A DNA stretch of 64,000 bases from Metopolophium dirhodum (GCF_019925205.1 NC_083562.1:6448001-6512000); one strand, 5' to 3'. Numbered from the stretch's first letter, positions 13,680-26,798 are shown. Notes: a model not told the origin generated them from the sequence alone. Translations and numbers: made by a program.

Positions 13680-14537
13680 CCGCCGCCGGGTTATGAAGCG
13701 TTCGTATAAAATAATATATTTGTTCTATATTTCGACCCGTTCGAACGGTGACGAAAAACGATAATAATTAATGTTAAAAGATAGGCATAGGAACTCCGTG
13801 TTATTATATCGTTGTAAAATAGTAAAAATATATTATTATTATTATTACACTCCGACGCGACGACAGCAGCGGCGGCGGCGGCAATCAACAGCGATCGGCC
13901 GCGGCCGTCCGCACCGTACTTCCACCCCATTTGCGGGAGTCCGTGGTGGGAACGAATTAGGCGGGGCCACCGGACCCCTCGCGCCCGCCCGCCCACCGTC
14001 GGACGGGCCGCCGCCGAGCCGGTTTCCGAAAATCCGGCAAAAATAATAATATTATCGCAGTGTCATCCGAACGCGTCGGCCGTGCGCACACGTATTATTC
14101 TGTTCTCTCCTCTCCGCTACCGCCGTTAAAACACTTGAGAAAAACCAAAAAAAAAAAAAAAAAACTTTAAACGACGCTGCCGCCGTGCCGCCGCCGTCGT
14201 CGAGAGTAGTAAATTGATCACACGCCGCGCCACGCCGGCCGAACTTCGACTTGCACCGCACTCGCACCGTCTCTCGTCCGACGATCAGTCCCGCGACTCG
14301 CCGCACCGGCGTGCGTTATTTTTTTTTTTTTTGATAACGGCGATATTTGTACGATCGTATATTATTATTGAAGATTGTTACTGTAATTATTATTATTATT
14401 ATTATCATTAGGTACTGCTGTTATCGTAGTAATAATTGTGCGTAATAACATAATATTTTATATCGTCAATAATAATATACGATATATATATATATTATAT
14501 TGTCGGGTTTTCGAACGTTTCGCGACGCACATTTTAC
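13680..14537 (+). promoter_or_regulatory. Kr: GC-rich probable promoter and 5' leader of Kr
   Basis: Base composition changes abruptly at about 13680, from AT-rich to strongly GC- and CpG-rich sequence, and stays so to about 14320 before the Kr start at 14538. A match to the arthropod initiator (TCAGTC) lies at 14285-14290 within a C/T-rich stretch. No good TATA box or downstream promoter element is placed at the right distance. A TTA-type repeat (14388-14405) and an AT run (near 14484) follow in the presumed leader. The transcription start is inferred. The GC-rich frames on both strands here (13691-13996, 13771-14046, 14052-14306) look like by-products of composition. Confidence 0.5.
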
Positions 14538-17500
14538 ATGGTGTCTTGTGAAAGTCCGATGGCTCACGTATTGGGGACCAACAACCTGGACTCTTCGGAG
14601 CCGTACAAGTCCGAGCACGTCGAAGAAATGGACATGAAGGGACACGAAATGGACATGAAGGGTATTTATTATTTAATAATGTCCTATAGTACTGTATTGT
14701 CGTTGTTCTAATTTCGACCGGACGGAATAATTCGCTTCACTACAAGTGAAATTGCTAAACTTGGAACTTACAACTTGCTCATTTAAAACGTTCTTCGTTT
14801 AAGTCGTCGCGAAGATTTCACCCAGCGGCGTACACAAGTGCGCCAAGCCATGAAATATCTCTCGTGGTCCATAGGTCGACAATGTTAACCTAATATAAAT
14901 ATTGTATTGTTTACGTTACTGATAAGGTGCTCTGCGCTCGACGACCTGAAAACAATATAATATTCCATCGCAGAAGGGGTTTGCTTAATTTTGTCCGACA
15001 AAAATATTTTCTAAAAACCCAAAACAATATATTATCGGATTTATCGGATGCTCTCGATACCTATATTATAATAATAATATTACAGTCTGATATTACGTAA
15101 TAACGCTTAAAGTTTGGCATAAAATTAATGAATCAAACCACATCTCTTGATATCGTATTTGACAAATATGTTTTATACATTTCCGTTCAAAAATTGCATT
15201 ATTTACACGATGAATATCGATAACTATAATGTACAATAATATAATATTATTCCACGGACTGCAAGGATTAGAAAGTTTTTTGTTTTTATAATTATATAGT
15301 TACACTGACTAATTAAGTCGTTACACTAGGGACATTCTAGTCTAATATATTGTATATCAATGTACTGGTTTTTTATCTACGTAAATAATATTAAACGTAG
15401 TTATGGTTAATTATATTATTTACACAAATAATTATACAATTTAACTAAGTATCTTCAATGTTAGAACCGAGGTTAGAAAAAAATTAAATTCCTTGTGTTT
15501 TATAATAATTAATAGATTTCTAATAACTATTAGCTATTGAGTAATAACCTTTACCAATGGTATGTATATTAAGTATTAAATGTATAACGTTTCTCAATAA
15601 AATCTGTGTTGACCTAGGTAGGTATGTAAATACGTTCGATAAAATAAACCAGGATTATCGAATTTCAAAATAGTATTTATAACATGGCGAATATGAAAAT
15701 AATATTATTCATCAATCGTTGATTGTGCATTAAAAACATAAATTGATTAATAAATATTAAATTAATTATTGAGAAACGATTTAAATTAATAGAATAATTG
15801 GTAATCTACTATTAAATAGTACCTATACAAAATACTTTATAGTTGATATTAATTTATATTTATTGTCTACGATAATATTGCTAACAAATAATATGTACTA
15901 ATTAATAAATTGTATCAATAATTAATGTATAAACAAGAATAACATTTTAATATAAATTTGTTTTAAATAATATTATAATCATTTTGTTACGCTGTTATTA
16001 AAAAATAATGAAATTTAAGAATTATTGCGTAATTAATTTAAAAAAAAAATTTATTATTTAAATAAGTAATAACTACTCTCCTTCCTATTATTCTTTACCA
16101 AGATAATATAACAATATCATTTTTTTTTATTTTATATGAATATTACAATATACACTAAAATGGTGAATTTGCATTTCACTGCATTAGGTAAATATTAATT
16201 ACCTATAGGTACTATTATTTGCATTAAAAATATTAAGTTATAGGTACAATTCGTTAGGTATACAGTTATCGTTTATATAACTTTTGAGTTTCTTTCCTGA
16301 TTATCTATGACTATAATTAATAATACTATGGACTGAAAAATTATTTACTTAATTAAATCATCATACCATGTCCGATATCTATCGTAATATTATAATATCG
16401 TATTTTACAGTTTTTACTTTTTCTTTACCATTTCTTTCATAATATACGATCGACGTTTTTTTTAGAGTTTAAGCTTTTGATCAGTTGTGTTTTTATTCCC
16501 TTGCCGTTCATGTTTAGTTCGTTTACCTCATAACTAATTGATAAAAAGATTAGACGAAAGGACGTTGTACATAATATACGAATTACGTAAATATAATATC
16601 AGCGTTAATAATTGGTTTTTTTCTTTTTTTCCAGTAAACATAAACGAATATTGGGTGCATTTCGCGTTGAACGCGATCGTTGAACGGTACAACATCAACC
16701 AAGTGCCCAGAGACGAACAAGAATTACGCGCGCTGTTGGTTGGCTCTTACCATCGTCTACGGTACGCCATCAGCCAGCAGAAGCAGAAAGACCCATCCGC
16801 GACCTCTCCCACGGACGCGGTGCTCATGCAGATCATGCATCAAGTGTTCGACATACACCCCGACTGGCTGGATCAGCGTAACAACAATCAACCGCCAGTG
16901 CAAGCGCCGGCCCCCGTGGACGACGAGACGTCGTCCGTGGCGTCGTCCGCGTCGTCTTCCAACCCGCCGTCCTCGTCGCGCCCGCGCCAAACGCGGCCGT
17001 TCAAGTGCACAGTCTGCGGCAAAGAGTTCGGCTACAAGCACGTACTGCAGAACCACGAGCGCACGCACACGGGCGAAAAACCGTTCGTGTGTTCGGTGTG
17101 TAACAAGTGTTTCACCCGTGACCATCATCTCAAGACCCACGTCAGACTGCACACCGGCGAAAAGCCGTTTTGGTGTCCGCACTGCAATAGGTTTTTCGTG
17201 CAGGTGGCCAACCTACGTAGGCACCTCAAGACCCACACCGGCGAGACGACCTACCCGTGCGAGTACTGTGTCGCGTTCTTCGAGACGGCCGCCGAGTTGA
17301 AAGACCACAAGCGGCAGCACAAGGAAAACAACAAACCCCGCGGAGTCGTGAAAAAACGCTGCCGCGCCACCGTTTACCCGACCGAACCGTCCACTTCGGC
17401 GCCATCGTGGTCACCGGCCACGCACGGTTCCCCACCGCCGTCCCCGTCGCCACTGCCATCCGTGCCGAGTTACTGGTCTTCGCCGCCACCTCAACCTCAA

Positions 17501-17722
17501 GCGGTGGTGAACGTGCCACAAAAACAAACACCAGCGGTCTCACCGCCCACGGGTCCGTCTATTGAGCCGTATCATTATCTGCAGTTTATCGCGAGGTTTA
17601 AGTCGCCCGAACGAAATGAACCTTTGGTCAAGTTCGAGTCACCCGAACAGACCGAACCCGAAGACCTTTCCGTTAGAACCGACAACATTATCGACGTTGC
17701 CATGGATCTCACATGTAAATAG
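14538..17722 (+). CDS. Kr: Kruppel, gap-gene C2H2 zinc-finger transcription factor (two exons)
   Basis: Kr is a DNA-binding repressor that patterns the central embryo in insects and acts in the nucleus. Exon 1 (14538-14661) begins ATG GTG TCT and gives 41 codons plus one base, ending AAG G|GTATTT. Exon 2 (16635-17722) follows a polypyrimidine tract and CAG; the split codon becomes GTA (Val) and the protein is 403 residues. Four C2H2 fingers lie at about residues 164-186, 192-214, 220-242 and 248-270. Finger 1 has GYKHVLQNHERTH, finger 2 FTRDHHLKTHVRLH and finger 3 FVQVANLRRHLKTH, all close to Drosophila Kr as I remember it. Finger 4 (YPCEYCVAFFETAAELKDH) is divergent, and the fifth finger of fly Kr is absent. 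A Ser/Pro-rich linker precedes the fingers, and a Pro-rich region follows. The tail has PEDLSV (about 383-388), the CtBP-binding type motif found in fly Kr, and ends in MDLTCK. An ATG at 16538, inside the intron, opens the same frame, but splicing gives the better model. Confidence 0.92.
14662..16634 (+). other. Kr: Intron of Kr
   Basis: A phase-1 intron of 1,973 bp with donor GGTATTT and acceptor TTTTTTTCCAG. The interior is AT-rich and contains no recognisable gene or transposon. The phase match between exon 1 and exon 2 is exact, which supports this splice. Confidence 0.8.
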
Positions 17723-18930
17723 CTTTTATTACTATAAATATCATGAAATGAATGAAAAAAACAATCATATAAAATGTAACAACTACATATTATATTATAT
17801 AATACATAGATTCCATGTCCATTAGCCAAAAATTTCGACTTTAAAGTTTAAATTACATTTTACAATTATTATACATTTTTTTTTATTTTTTTTTTTTGTG
17901 GATATGTAGTCACGTTATAGTCTTAAGCTCAATTTTTTCTCATTAATATCAAAAATTTTTTTTTAAATAATAATAAATTGTTTTTTTTTTTGACGTTAAT
18001 CAAAATTATTGTGCAATACATATATAATAACATGTACAGTTACTTTAAGTTTTAACCGATGATTTATATAATAGGTACACATTATTATATAACATTTTTT
18101 ATTACAAATTTGAATAGGTACCACAGAGTTGTCCCCTAACCTTAATTATTATGAATAGGCAAACAATTTGAGTTGGTGCTAGTTGTATTATTTATGATAA
18201 TAAAGGAAAAGAAGGGCTGCTTAGTTCGAATTTGAAATTTGTATGTACATAAAAGTTGTCTGCTACCCGTAAATAGAAAAATAAAAAAAAAATAAATAAA
18301 TGTAATCAATACATTATATATATATATATATATATATACTATTACTCAATATTTTTGTTTTAACTTTCATGACATTCCCATTTCGTTATTCGTATGTAAA
18401 GTACAAGTGCGTATGTGATATTATATTTGTTTTTATATTTATTATTTTTTGTAAATTTTTTTTTACTCCTGTAACAATATTATAAAATATTATTATAATG
18501 TATTAATATAATATATATATATATAATATTATTTATTCGTTTACCTATCATAATATTAACATGTTGTACAAATTATTGTAAAATTAAGACTGAATTTTGT
18601 GAAGGATAACATTGGAAACAAATGTTGGCGCTCATTAAGTAATTATTTTATTATTTATTAATATAGCCAGTTGGTATTTGTTTTGTTTCCCATTCTCTCT
18701 TTTAACTGTTGTAAGATATTTCAACACATTTTTTTTTCTTTATAACATACGACTACCTATTAGAAAAATGAATTTTTGAAATGGGAGGTTTATTTACTCA
18801 TTATTATTAATTATACTATATTACTGTCAATAATATTGGATTGTCATTAATCATTGTGCCATTTATAAACTTATTATTTAGGTATATTATTTTGTTAAAG
18901 CATTTTGAGTTATGGTCTGAATAAATGTGC
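17723..18930 (+). other. Kr: Kr 3' untranslated region and downstream sequence
   Basis: AT- and T-rich sequence after the Kr stop. Poly(A) signal candidates (AATAAA) occur at 17972-17977, followed within 20 bases by a long T run, and at 18920-18925, followed directly by TGTG. The true cleavage site cannot be chosen from sequence. A TA run lies at 18313-18338. Confidence 0.4.
18313..18338. repeat. (TA)n microsatellite
   Basis: Near-perfect TA dinucleotide run, seen directly, in the region downstream of Kr. Confidence 0.9.
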
Positions 18931-19657
18931 TCAAGTCTTTAAAAAAAAATATATTACCGTTTTGTATTCGTGTTTACCTTGAATCAGTCTACCTATTCCT
19001 GTAACTTATGGTGAAATATTCTCGAATTTCTTCATTTGTTTGCTGTTCTCTTTTTTTTTTTTCACAAAAATCTGCCGTTATATCAGCATTAGTTATAGAG
19101 GCATGTGTGTTTCCTTTTGAAGGCCCGTGTTCTTTTTTTTTTCTTTTAATGGAAAACGACGAAGAGAAATCCCACAAAAATGGGTTAATGCGTTGCGAAA
19201 AATAATGAAAAATAAAAAAATAATACTTGAGGGTTCAAACAAACCGAATAAAACCCCTCGTAAAGAACGGTTTCTTTGCCAAATTAATAATAAAAAAAAT
19301 AAAGAAGAAAAAGAATCCCGTTATATGTTGGGGTTGTTTGCGAGAGGAGTAGATGACCTTTTCACAGCAGGTACAAATGTATACCGACCGAGAATTGGTT
19401 GTATAAAATATGAGCATGAGTGTTCGATGAAAATGTTTTTTTTTTTTATTTAAAAATAATACGTCGAAATAATTAATTTTACATTTTTTAAATTAACTCA
19501 TCAACAATTGCGCAATATTGCAGGGCATCGAAAAACAATTATAAAACGTACCGATTACATATAGAAATGTAAATCGTAAAAAATATATATTGGAATTCCA
19601 AAATTAGTAAAAGATGACGGATATTACGGTTAACTATAAATGTATATTATATTAAAT

Positions 19658-19781
19658 GGTATTTTCGGTAATTACCGCGGCACCGTGATATCGGTAACAA
19701 CGGTAATATTACCGAATCACCGCGGTACAGCGGTATTCCAAAGACTGATATACCGGGTACCTGCAGTGTACCGAAAATACC
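19658..19781. repeat. Foldback element rich in CGGTA/TACCG
   Basis: A perfect 13-bp inverted repeat (GGTATTTTCGGTA at 19658-19670 and its complement at 19769-19781) encloses about 98 bp. Within it CGGTA and TACCG occur again and again on both strands (for example CGGTAATTACCG-like phrases and CCGCGGTACAGCGGTA). It resembles a small non-autonomous DNA transposon. No target duplication was confirmed. Confidence 0.5.
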
Positions 19782-21074
19782 GCCACCCCTCACCCAAGTA
19801 CCTACCTACCTACCTACCTAAATATTTATTAGATTATACCTACGTAACAAGTGTGCAAAATATACGGTACAGCAGCCACGCATTAGCGGATATCAAAAAC
19901 GGATTTCCTTCCGGTATAAGTTCCTACGATTTTTTTTCGTACGTTTATGAATATATTCAGAATGTTCAGCGTTCGCCTTCAACTGCTACCGGGTACTACT
20001 ATATATATATATATGTATCATATAATATTATAATGCGCGTTACGCGTAACTTGAACGACAAACGTTTAATATGTGTATATAGTGTAGAAAATTGGTCATA
20101 CTGCCATGTTGCGAGTATATAGGTACATATCAGCTACATCGCAGCGGCGTCGTTTTACAATTTTTCGTGAAATTCCGACACATATGGCCAACCAATAATC
20201 ATATCCGGCTTGCATAGTACCGGTACCTATACCTCTAAAGACCCAAAAACGATTATTAAACATTACGACAACTGATCGTTTTTTTTTTTGCATACAAATA
20301 AAAACGAGTATAGTAGATATTATACGTTTATACATAAAATACACAATGGAATAATATTTCCGAAAAATATTCAACTAAAAAATTACCAAGCATATTGTCA
20401 TGCTCTGTTGTTGTATGGATTTTTACCAATTGAAATAATTATGAGTATTTACGTTATATTGACTTGATGGTTTTTAACAGCCCGCGGCCCACATCCACCC
20501 AAAATGCACATACTCTATTTCAAACTAAAAAAAAATTGTGTGGGTACGAAAATACATTTTTAAGTATAAATCATTTAAAGTACCTATGTAATTTCCATTG
20601 TAAACTTATATAATATATACCTATACACTCTATATCTTAACTACCATGTTGTGACATATATTTTAGATAAACTACACGGGTTTACCTATTACCTACTATA
20701 CAATATAACTATTATAGCTGATGTACCGAATATTGAATAAAACTAATTGATTTTACCTATACATAAATGACGACGAGCCTGACAAGGGTGTTCTCTTATC
20801 CGTTTCACTGTTCCAAATAAAATATAGTTACATAAATAGTAAAACTAAAGAAAATTATAAGTCATATTATCTACAGTTTTAAGACATGGAGAGTTCCGGA
20901 GACAATCTGCGGCGATCGCTGATATTTATTTTTTTTTTTTTTATTTATTATAAATTAAATGTTTCAACATATTGCATGTTTTTACAAGTTTGTTATTTAA
21001 ATTAATACAATTTAGAATTTAGAATTTAATTAGAATATGGTATGGATGATCAGTAGATTTGATACGTGTGTTAA

Positions 21075-21233
21075 TTAAGGAGTGGGAGTGATGAGGAGTG
21101 GATATTTATTTATTAGGGATGTTAGAGCAGCTAGGAGGGGGTTTAGTATTAATTTTAGTTCGTTAAGGAAACTTGTGACGATTTGGAGAAGTTGATCGGA
21201 TGGTGGTGTATTTGCTGTGGCTTCGGCTGATAT
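21075..21233 (-). pseudogene. Fragment resembling the C-terminus of a LINE ORF1
   Basis: On the minus strand a 52-codon frame ends at TAA (21075-21077) and includes the phrase SDQLLQIVTSFLNELKLILN followed by PLLAALTSLIN. Amphipathic leucine-rich tails of this kind are found at the end of ORF1 in Jockey-type non-LTR retrotransposons. A stop codon lies just upstream of the fragment and no reverse transcriptase is nearby. Family assignment is by resemblance only. Confidence 0.35.
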
Positions 21234-21498
21234 TTATAAAATTGATAATACAGTATATAGGTATTAAACCTGACTAGGAGGTACCTACTAGTTAATATTA
21301 AGACGTGGGTGGTAATTATAATGTCCGCCGTTAACACGTAACTAAAGACAATTTGAACTTAAAACACATTTAGAAAATATGAAGATCGTGAAATAGAAAT
21401 GCGCGCCTTTGCATCCCGGAAATAATCCCCCCGATTCATATACATAATATCAATACGTATATATCATCATTAAATCGATTTCTGAAGTTATCGTCCCT

Positions 21499-21977
21499 TT
21501 GATGTGGACGACGACCGCGGCAATCTGCAGTGCAGCAAACGTTTTTTTTTTTTTTTTTCCAATTGCATTTTCCACGCGAGTGATGAAAACGACTTGTAGT
21601 CGGCACGGCTTGATTTCAACTTTAGCGCCTGTACATGCATCCGAAAATAATTTATTATTATACGTAAGGGAAACGGAGACGATTCAGACATTCAGTCTAG
21701 ACACGTCCTACGGCGGGACAACACGCGTCGTCCTCATGGCCGTCACCCACTCGCGGCGGCGGAACGGAAAAATAGACAACGCCTACGCTGCCCACGCCGT
21801 AACGGTGGGGAAAAACGTCTCAGCCGGAAAGCGATACCTTCGATGCCATGAGAAAATACGACACCCGCATGGATTCGATGTCATAATCCGACTCCGGTGG
21901 TTATCGCGCAGGCGAACTGCGGAAAATCCTAATTACATTATATGTACTGTGAAAAATAATTTTGCTCTTGACTACAG
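21499..21977 (+). other. GC-rich open frame ending at a splice-donor-like site, unidentified
   Basis: A 160-codon frame starts at ATG 21499 (ATG GTG-type context absent; preceded by TTG) and stays open through a GC- and CpG-rich block (about 21690-21930). At its end the sequence reads CTACAG|GTAGGT, a good 5' splice site whose GT is at 21978. The translation (for example YGGTTRVVLMAVTHSRRRNG) matches no family that I know, and an early stretch is poly-Phe from a T run. It could be the first exon of a non-coding or coding transcript, or just a CpG islet. Confidence 0.2.
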
Positions 21978-22914
21978 GTAGGTATACTCTTTATATAGTA
22001 TAACGAATAATATTTCCATAATATAGTTGGAAAAAGCGTTGCGGTATTCTCTCAGGTGCTTTTTTCATAACTTATTTTCGACGCACCGACTCATCTATAC
22101 ACTCAGGTATTACTTATTCATGGACAGTATACGAAATAATGATATTCTTCTGCAGGAAAAAATAATGCCGTGTAATCGCTTTTAGTGGGTATTTATATAG
22201 TAGAGTCTTAGGGTCCAGCGCGATATAAAATTGAGTTCATATAGCTCGAGAGATGCTCTGTAATGAAGCCAGACAAAAAAAACTAAAAAATAAAGGCTGA
22301 ATACTGCAACTTTTATATTTTTTCTTAAACAGCCTTCGTGGGGATTAAATTTCAAAATATTTCAACTTTTCGCATTATGTAGATTGTCAGGTTTAAAAAA
22401 CAATTTGGTTTATAGAGCCCTTCAAATTTTCGGAGCTCGACGGTATATAATGGGTGTTTGAGCCCAAAATACAAATCCTAAGAATTAAACTTTGATAAAT
22501 ACCTAACAATCGATGTACCTACTACAAAGTTTCACGCGCGGTGGCTTTAATGTGATATTTATTCGTAGGTATATGTATAATATTCAATTAATATATTGAA
22601 ATAATACGACACGCAATTATTTGTAATTTAATATAATTAATTGTCACACATATATCGTCGAAAAACCAAATCCAATGTTAATAATATATACGATCAGCTA
22701 TTAACGCGAGTCACAATACAATTGTATACCGGGTGACCAAATGAGAAGTTTAAAACGCAATATATTCTGCGGTTCGTATAATGTATAAAAAAAAGGGTGC
22801 CCATAATGTATACCTAGTGAGCCAAAAAATGAAAAACGGCTGAAAAATTATTGTGACCGACGTTTCCGTATATATATAATATATGTTATTATTATCGCTC
22901 GCGCGTGTCCCTTC

Positions 22915-22918
<4 letters not shown>

Positions 22919-22951
<33 letters not shown>
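22919..22951. repeat. (AC)n microsatellite
   Basis: Sixteen AC units in a row, seen directly. Confidence 0.95.
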
Positions 22952-22954
<3 letters not shown>

Positions 22955-25900
22955 ATATAATATAATAATATAATATTATTATATAGAGGGAAACGGCGTA
23001 ATCTCCTAAATGATTTGTAACCATTTCACGACTGAGGAAACTCCGACGGTGCCGACGTGCTATATGTACAGTGGTGACACGTTATGCGCCAAAAAAGTAA
23101 AAAAAAAAACTAGGTATTCACTGGCCTAGTGGCAATCCTTTGTTGCGGATTAACCGGAGTTAATCAACCCCTTTATATCGTTTTGGGGAATAGAGCGAAT
23201 AGCGAATAGCGAATTTTTTTTGTTAAAACCCGTTTCCTGAAATGTGAAATGCATTGTGATCCGCGAGGTGGGCACACGACAATTGAAAGAGTAATAAAGG
23301 GGTTTTATCAACAAAAATTCTATTTTTTTTTTATTTTTTTTTTCATTCCCAACCAGGAAACGTATAATGTCTGTTGTCTCTGATGGCTCTGAAGTGGGCC
23401 ATGTGCTGAATTGTTTCCCCCGCCCCGGGAAACGAGACCTCGGGGTAAAAAGGTGGGTGGTATAGCGAAACTGGTGTAAAAAAATATAAAAAAAAAAACC
23501 TAACTGTACATATAAAACGAGAACCCGTTTTTTCCGATGAAAACATTTTTATTTTTTTTTTACGCGCATATACAATTCCAAAAATAATATAGACGGACCG
23601 CCGTGCCACCGCTGCTGCTGCTGCTATACTTCGAAAAAAGGCTAAATAGGGTTTAGTTTTTTTGTTAAAATTCATAACCGATAATAATATACATGTATAT
23701 ATATATGGGTTATGTTTTATGTATACTATATTTGGACAGTTGCTTTTTTCCACGAACAAAGGAGAGACCTCGATACGAATACTGTTAATTCTTATCGAAT
23801 GTACTTCAAAATGTTTATTCGACCGTATTATTGTCAAACCATCTTAGTATCTTATATATAGGTATACGATTCAATTTTCGCAATAAGACAAAACATACAA
23901 TAGACATAGTATTATGTTATACAATAAGGATGACATACATATTATAACGTACATAATACATATATAATGATTTAAATGAACATATAAACTATAATAAACA
24001 TAATATATATGATATACAATAATAATATTTCATGTATTTACTCTACATTGTATACTTACAACAATATTGTGATCGTCGATCGACGTACCCCGTGACACCA
24101 CTTCGTACATTTCATCGAGGCAACACTGGTCGGGTGGGAGGGGGCAAAAATAATATGAACAAACGCTCATTGTAAAAGGGTTAATACTTGTACAGGGGTA
24201 GTATTTGTTTAAGGGTGCCGATGTTAATGAAATCCAATATACATATGAGTTAGATTGATACGAAGAAATCTGCAATTCTTGTAGTTCGATACAGAATGAT
24301 AAAGTTGATCGTATTTGATTTCCTACTTTTTTTTTTTTGCTTTACTTATCAAAACGAGTTCAGCGCTATATACGTATTATAAAATATTATAAATATTAAT
24401 TATCACACCTATAGCATTATTATAATATTATATCATATTTAGATGCATGTTTATATTGTGTCGATGATTTACATTAAACTTTTTTTTAGCTAAAATTTAG
24501 TTTTTATCCTTTTCCCACACATTATTATGATCACATTTTACCTACGGGTGCAGGTATATTTCTAGTGGGTAACCCACGGCGTGTACTCGTCGGGCAATAG
24601 GTCTATATTAGATATGTTGAAGACCTACATCAATGCGTATAATAATATTGTATACTGTCGTTCACTTAAAACATCTATTATGACCGTGCTGCTATTTATT
24701 TATTTAGTTTTTGAGTTCAAAGCATATGTAATGTAGGCGAGCTGGATCCATACCGTTATTACCGCAGTCGTAATGTATTATTGTATAGTCAACGGAAACG
24801 AATAAAATTACAATAATTGATTAACCGACGACTGCGTTTGTTCGGTGTAATAATATCATATACATATATATACGAGTGCGGTGTTAATCGACTGGACGCA
24901 ACCGACTGTGGTCGGACTGTTTGGAGTGTATACGGACATTATATGTATATACACATGGATACGTATAAAAAAAAAATACGCCGCCACCGTCGCATGCTTT
25001 GAGAGCTTACCCCTCGACAACCCATGGCCTGTGGGTGCATAAACGATGCGCCTCTCCCCACGGCCGTTCCGTATACGAGTGTTCCATATATCATATATTA
25101 TACGTATGTGTATATAATATGTATATACCGCACGTCTGAACATATTATTATTATTATTATGTCGGTGCGGTAGACGAATACGGTGTGTATATATATCGTA
25201 CACTTTGTTTCATTCATCGTCGTCAATCGTTATTTGTGTACTTATACCTATAAGCGTATTATATTTTCATATGTATACATTATGCCATTACGGTCGTTGT
25301 GCCACCGTCGAGGAATCGTTACAACCATAGCAAACATAATATTGTTATCGTATAATACTCGTTTGAAAAACAAAAGCACGCGTCATTATATTCTATATAA
25401 TAATGTGATTCCAGAAGCATATACCTATAACTACTCGCCGTTTACAACCACAGGTGGCTGCCATCGCTCATCGATCAATAATATTTATGTTAAAAAAGAC
25501 TTCGATCATAACAAACAATAATAATCTAATTATTCCTTGGCGCGGAAAAAGATTACGTATATCTCAAATCAAAAAAATTCTGTCAATCAGCCAATTTAAT
25601 TCAATTTTGTCACCTGGTAATTAGAAGAAAATTGAATACGATTCGTAAATTTTAAATCTGTTCCTTTTTTCTATCGATACCTATCGTTCGCTCCCCGCGG
25701 GGACCATCAGCAGTTTTTCCAATATATATTATGTATATTGCTAAAAATATATTTATTAAATTGCAATCATCACATATGGGGATATAAGTACGATCGAACA
25801 ATATAATTAAATGACACTTCTTGAAGATAGATACTATATTATAATATATATTGTACAAACGTATTGATTGATAATCTAACGCAATTCGGCAACAATAAGA

Positions 25901-26383
25901 GTAAGGACGTCGCTGCAGGAATATAATATACTGAACTCGCATAAACAGTTATACAGCAGAAGTGTACCTATGTAGTATATAGAAAACTAATTACTAAAAC
26001 TGCATCAGGCGAACGTATAGTTTTTTGATCGCGTGTGTGCCACGCCATACGTTTATCAAAGAGCCCCCCATTGTTCATAAATTACCGTTTAAATTTCTGT
26101 ACTTTTTTTTTTCCGTACAGTCGGAAAGAAAAAGACAATAATTATAAATTACAAGGGAAAAAAGAGGGTTATATATAAAAACAACAGTAGTTATCGATCG
26201 CGTAATTTTTTTTTAGCTACATTTGGGTCCGGTCACCCTTTTTTTTCCACTCTCTCGCTCTCTCGGGTGGGCTTCACCCACGCACTGCCTGCCGTCACCC
26301 TCACGCGCGCGGTTTTTAGAGTCGTCGGCGTGTACAGAGGCGCACAAGGCCGTGTGTAAAAAAAAAAAAAATAATAATAATAA

Positions 26384-26480
26384 TAAAAGAGAGCGAGAGA
26401 GAGAGAAAGACAGAGAGAAATAGAACGAGAGTGGGAGGGAGAGGGAGAGAGGAAGAGCGAAAAAAAAGAAGGAAATATAA
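26384..26480. repeat. Polypurine (GA-rich) tract
   Basis: About 95 bases that are almost entirely purine on the plus strand (AGAGAGCGAGAGAGAGAGAA and similar), with only a few pyrimidine interruptions. GA-rich tracts of this kind are candidate GAGA-factor or triplex-forming sites; no function is shown. The long minus-strand frame over this block (26213-26920) is a translation of repeats and is not a gene. Confidence 0.85.
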
Positions 26481-26604
26481 AAGGGTGAATCCACCGACGT
26501 TACTATAGTAACAGCTCGCGGAAGGACACACACAATCGCGCGGAAATTACGAACTTTTCTTATTAAACAAACGACCGGGAGAGAGAATACGAGGAGGAAC
26601 AGCC

Positions 26605-26607
<3 letters not shown>

Positions 26608-26643
<36 letters not shown>
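26608..26643. repeat. (CAG)12 trinucleotide repeat
   Basis: Twelve uninterrupted CAG units. Translated in any frame it gives homopolymers (Gln, Ser, Ala or Leu, Cys on the other strand), which explains the poly-Cys and poly-Leu frames here. No surrounding exon is supported. Confidence 0.95.
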
Positions 26644-26644
<1 letters not shown>

Positions 26645-26798
26645 GTCGACGCGCGACGAAGATCCGTGATAATGGGGTTGGGGGGGGGGGAGGTGGGTGC
26701 GGGAAAAGAGAAGTAAAAAAAAAAAAAAAAACGAAAAACTTCCACTCTTTATTGATCTGTTGTTTTTTAAACACCGCGGATTCCGGGCAACGGTTTTC

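Noticed and set aside
16538..16634. Alternative N-terminus of Kr from ATG 16538
   Set aside because: It reads through a T-rich polypyrimidine tract and a perfect CAG acceptor, giving an Ile/Tyr/Phe-rich leader. The spliced exon 1 joins in phase and is the better model.
16680..17565. Long frames on both strands overlapping Kr exon 2
   Set aside because: Arg/Pro-rich shadows of the GC-rich Kr coding sequence in other frames.
23343..23837. 164-codon minus-strand frame
   Set aside because: AT-rich codon composition with poly-Phe and poly-Ala pieces from T and CTG runs; no motif or splice context.
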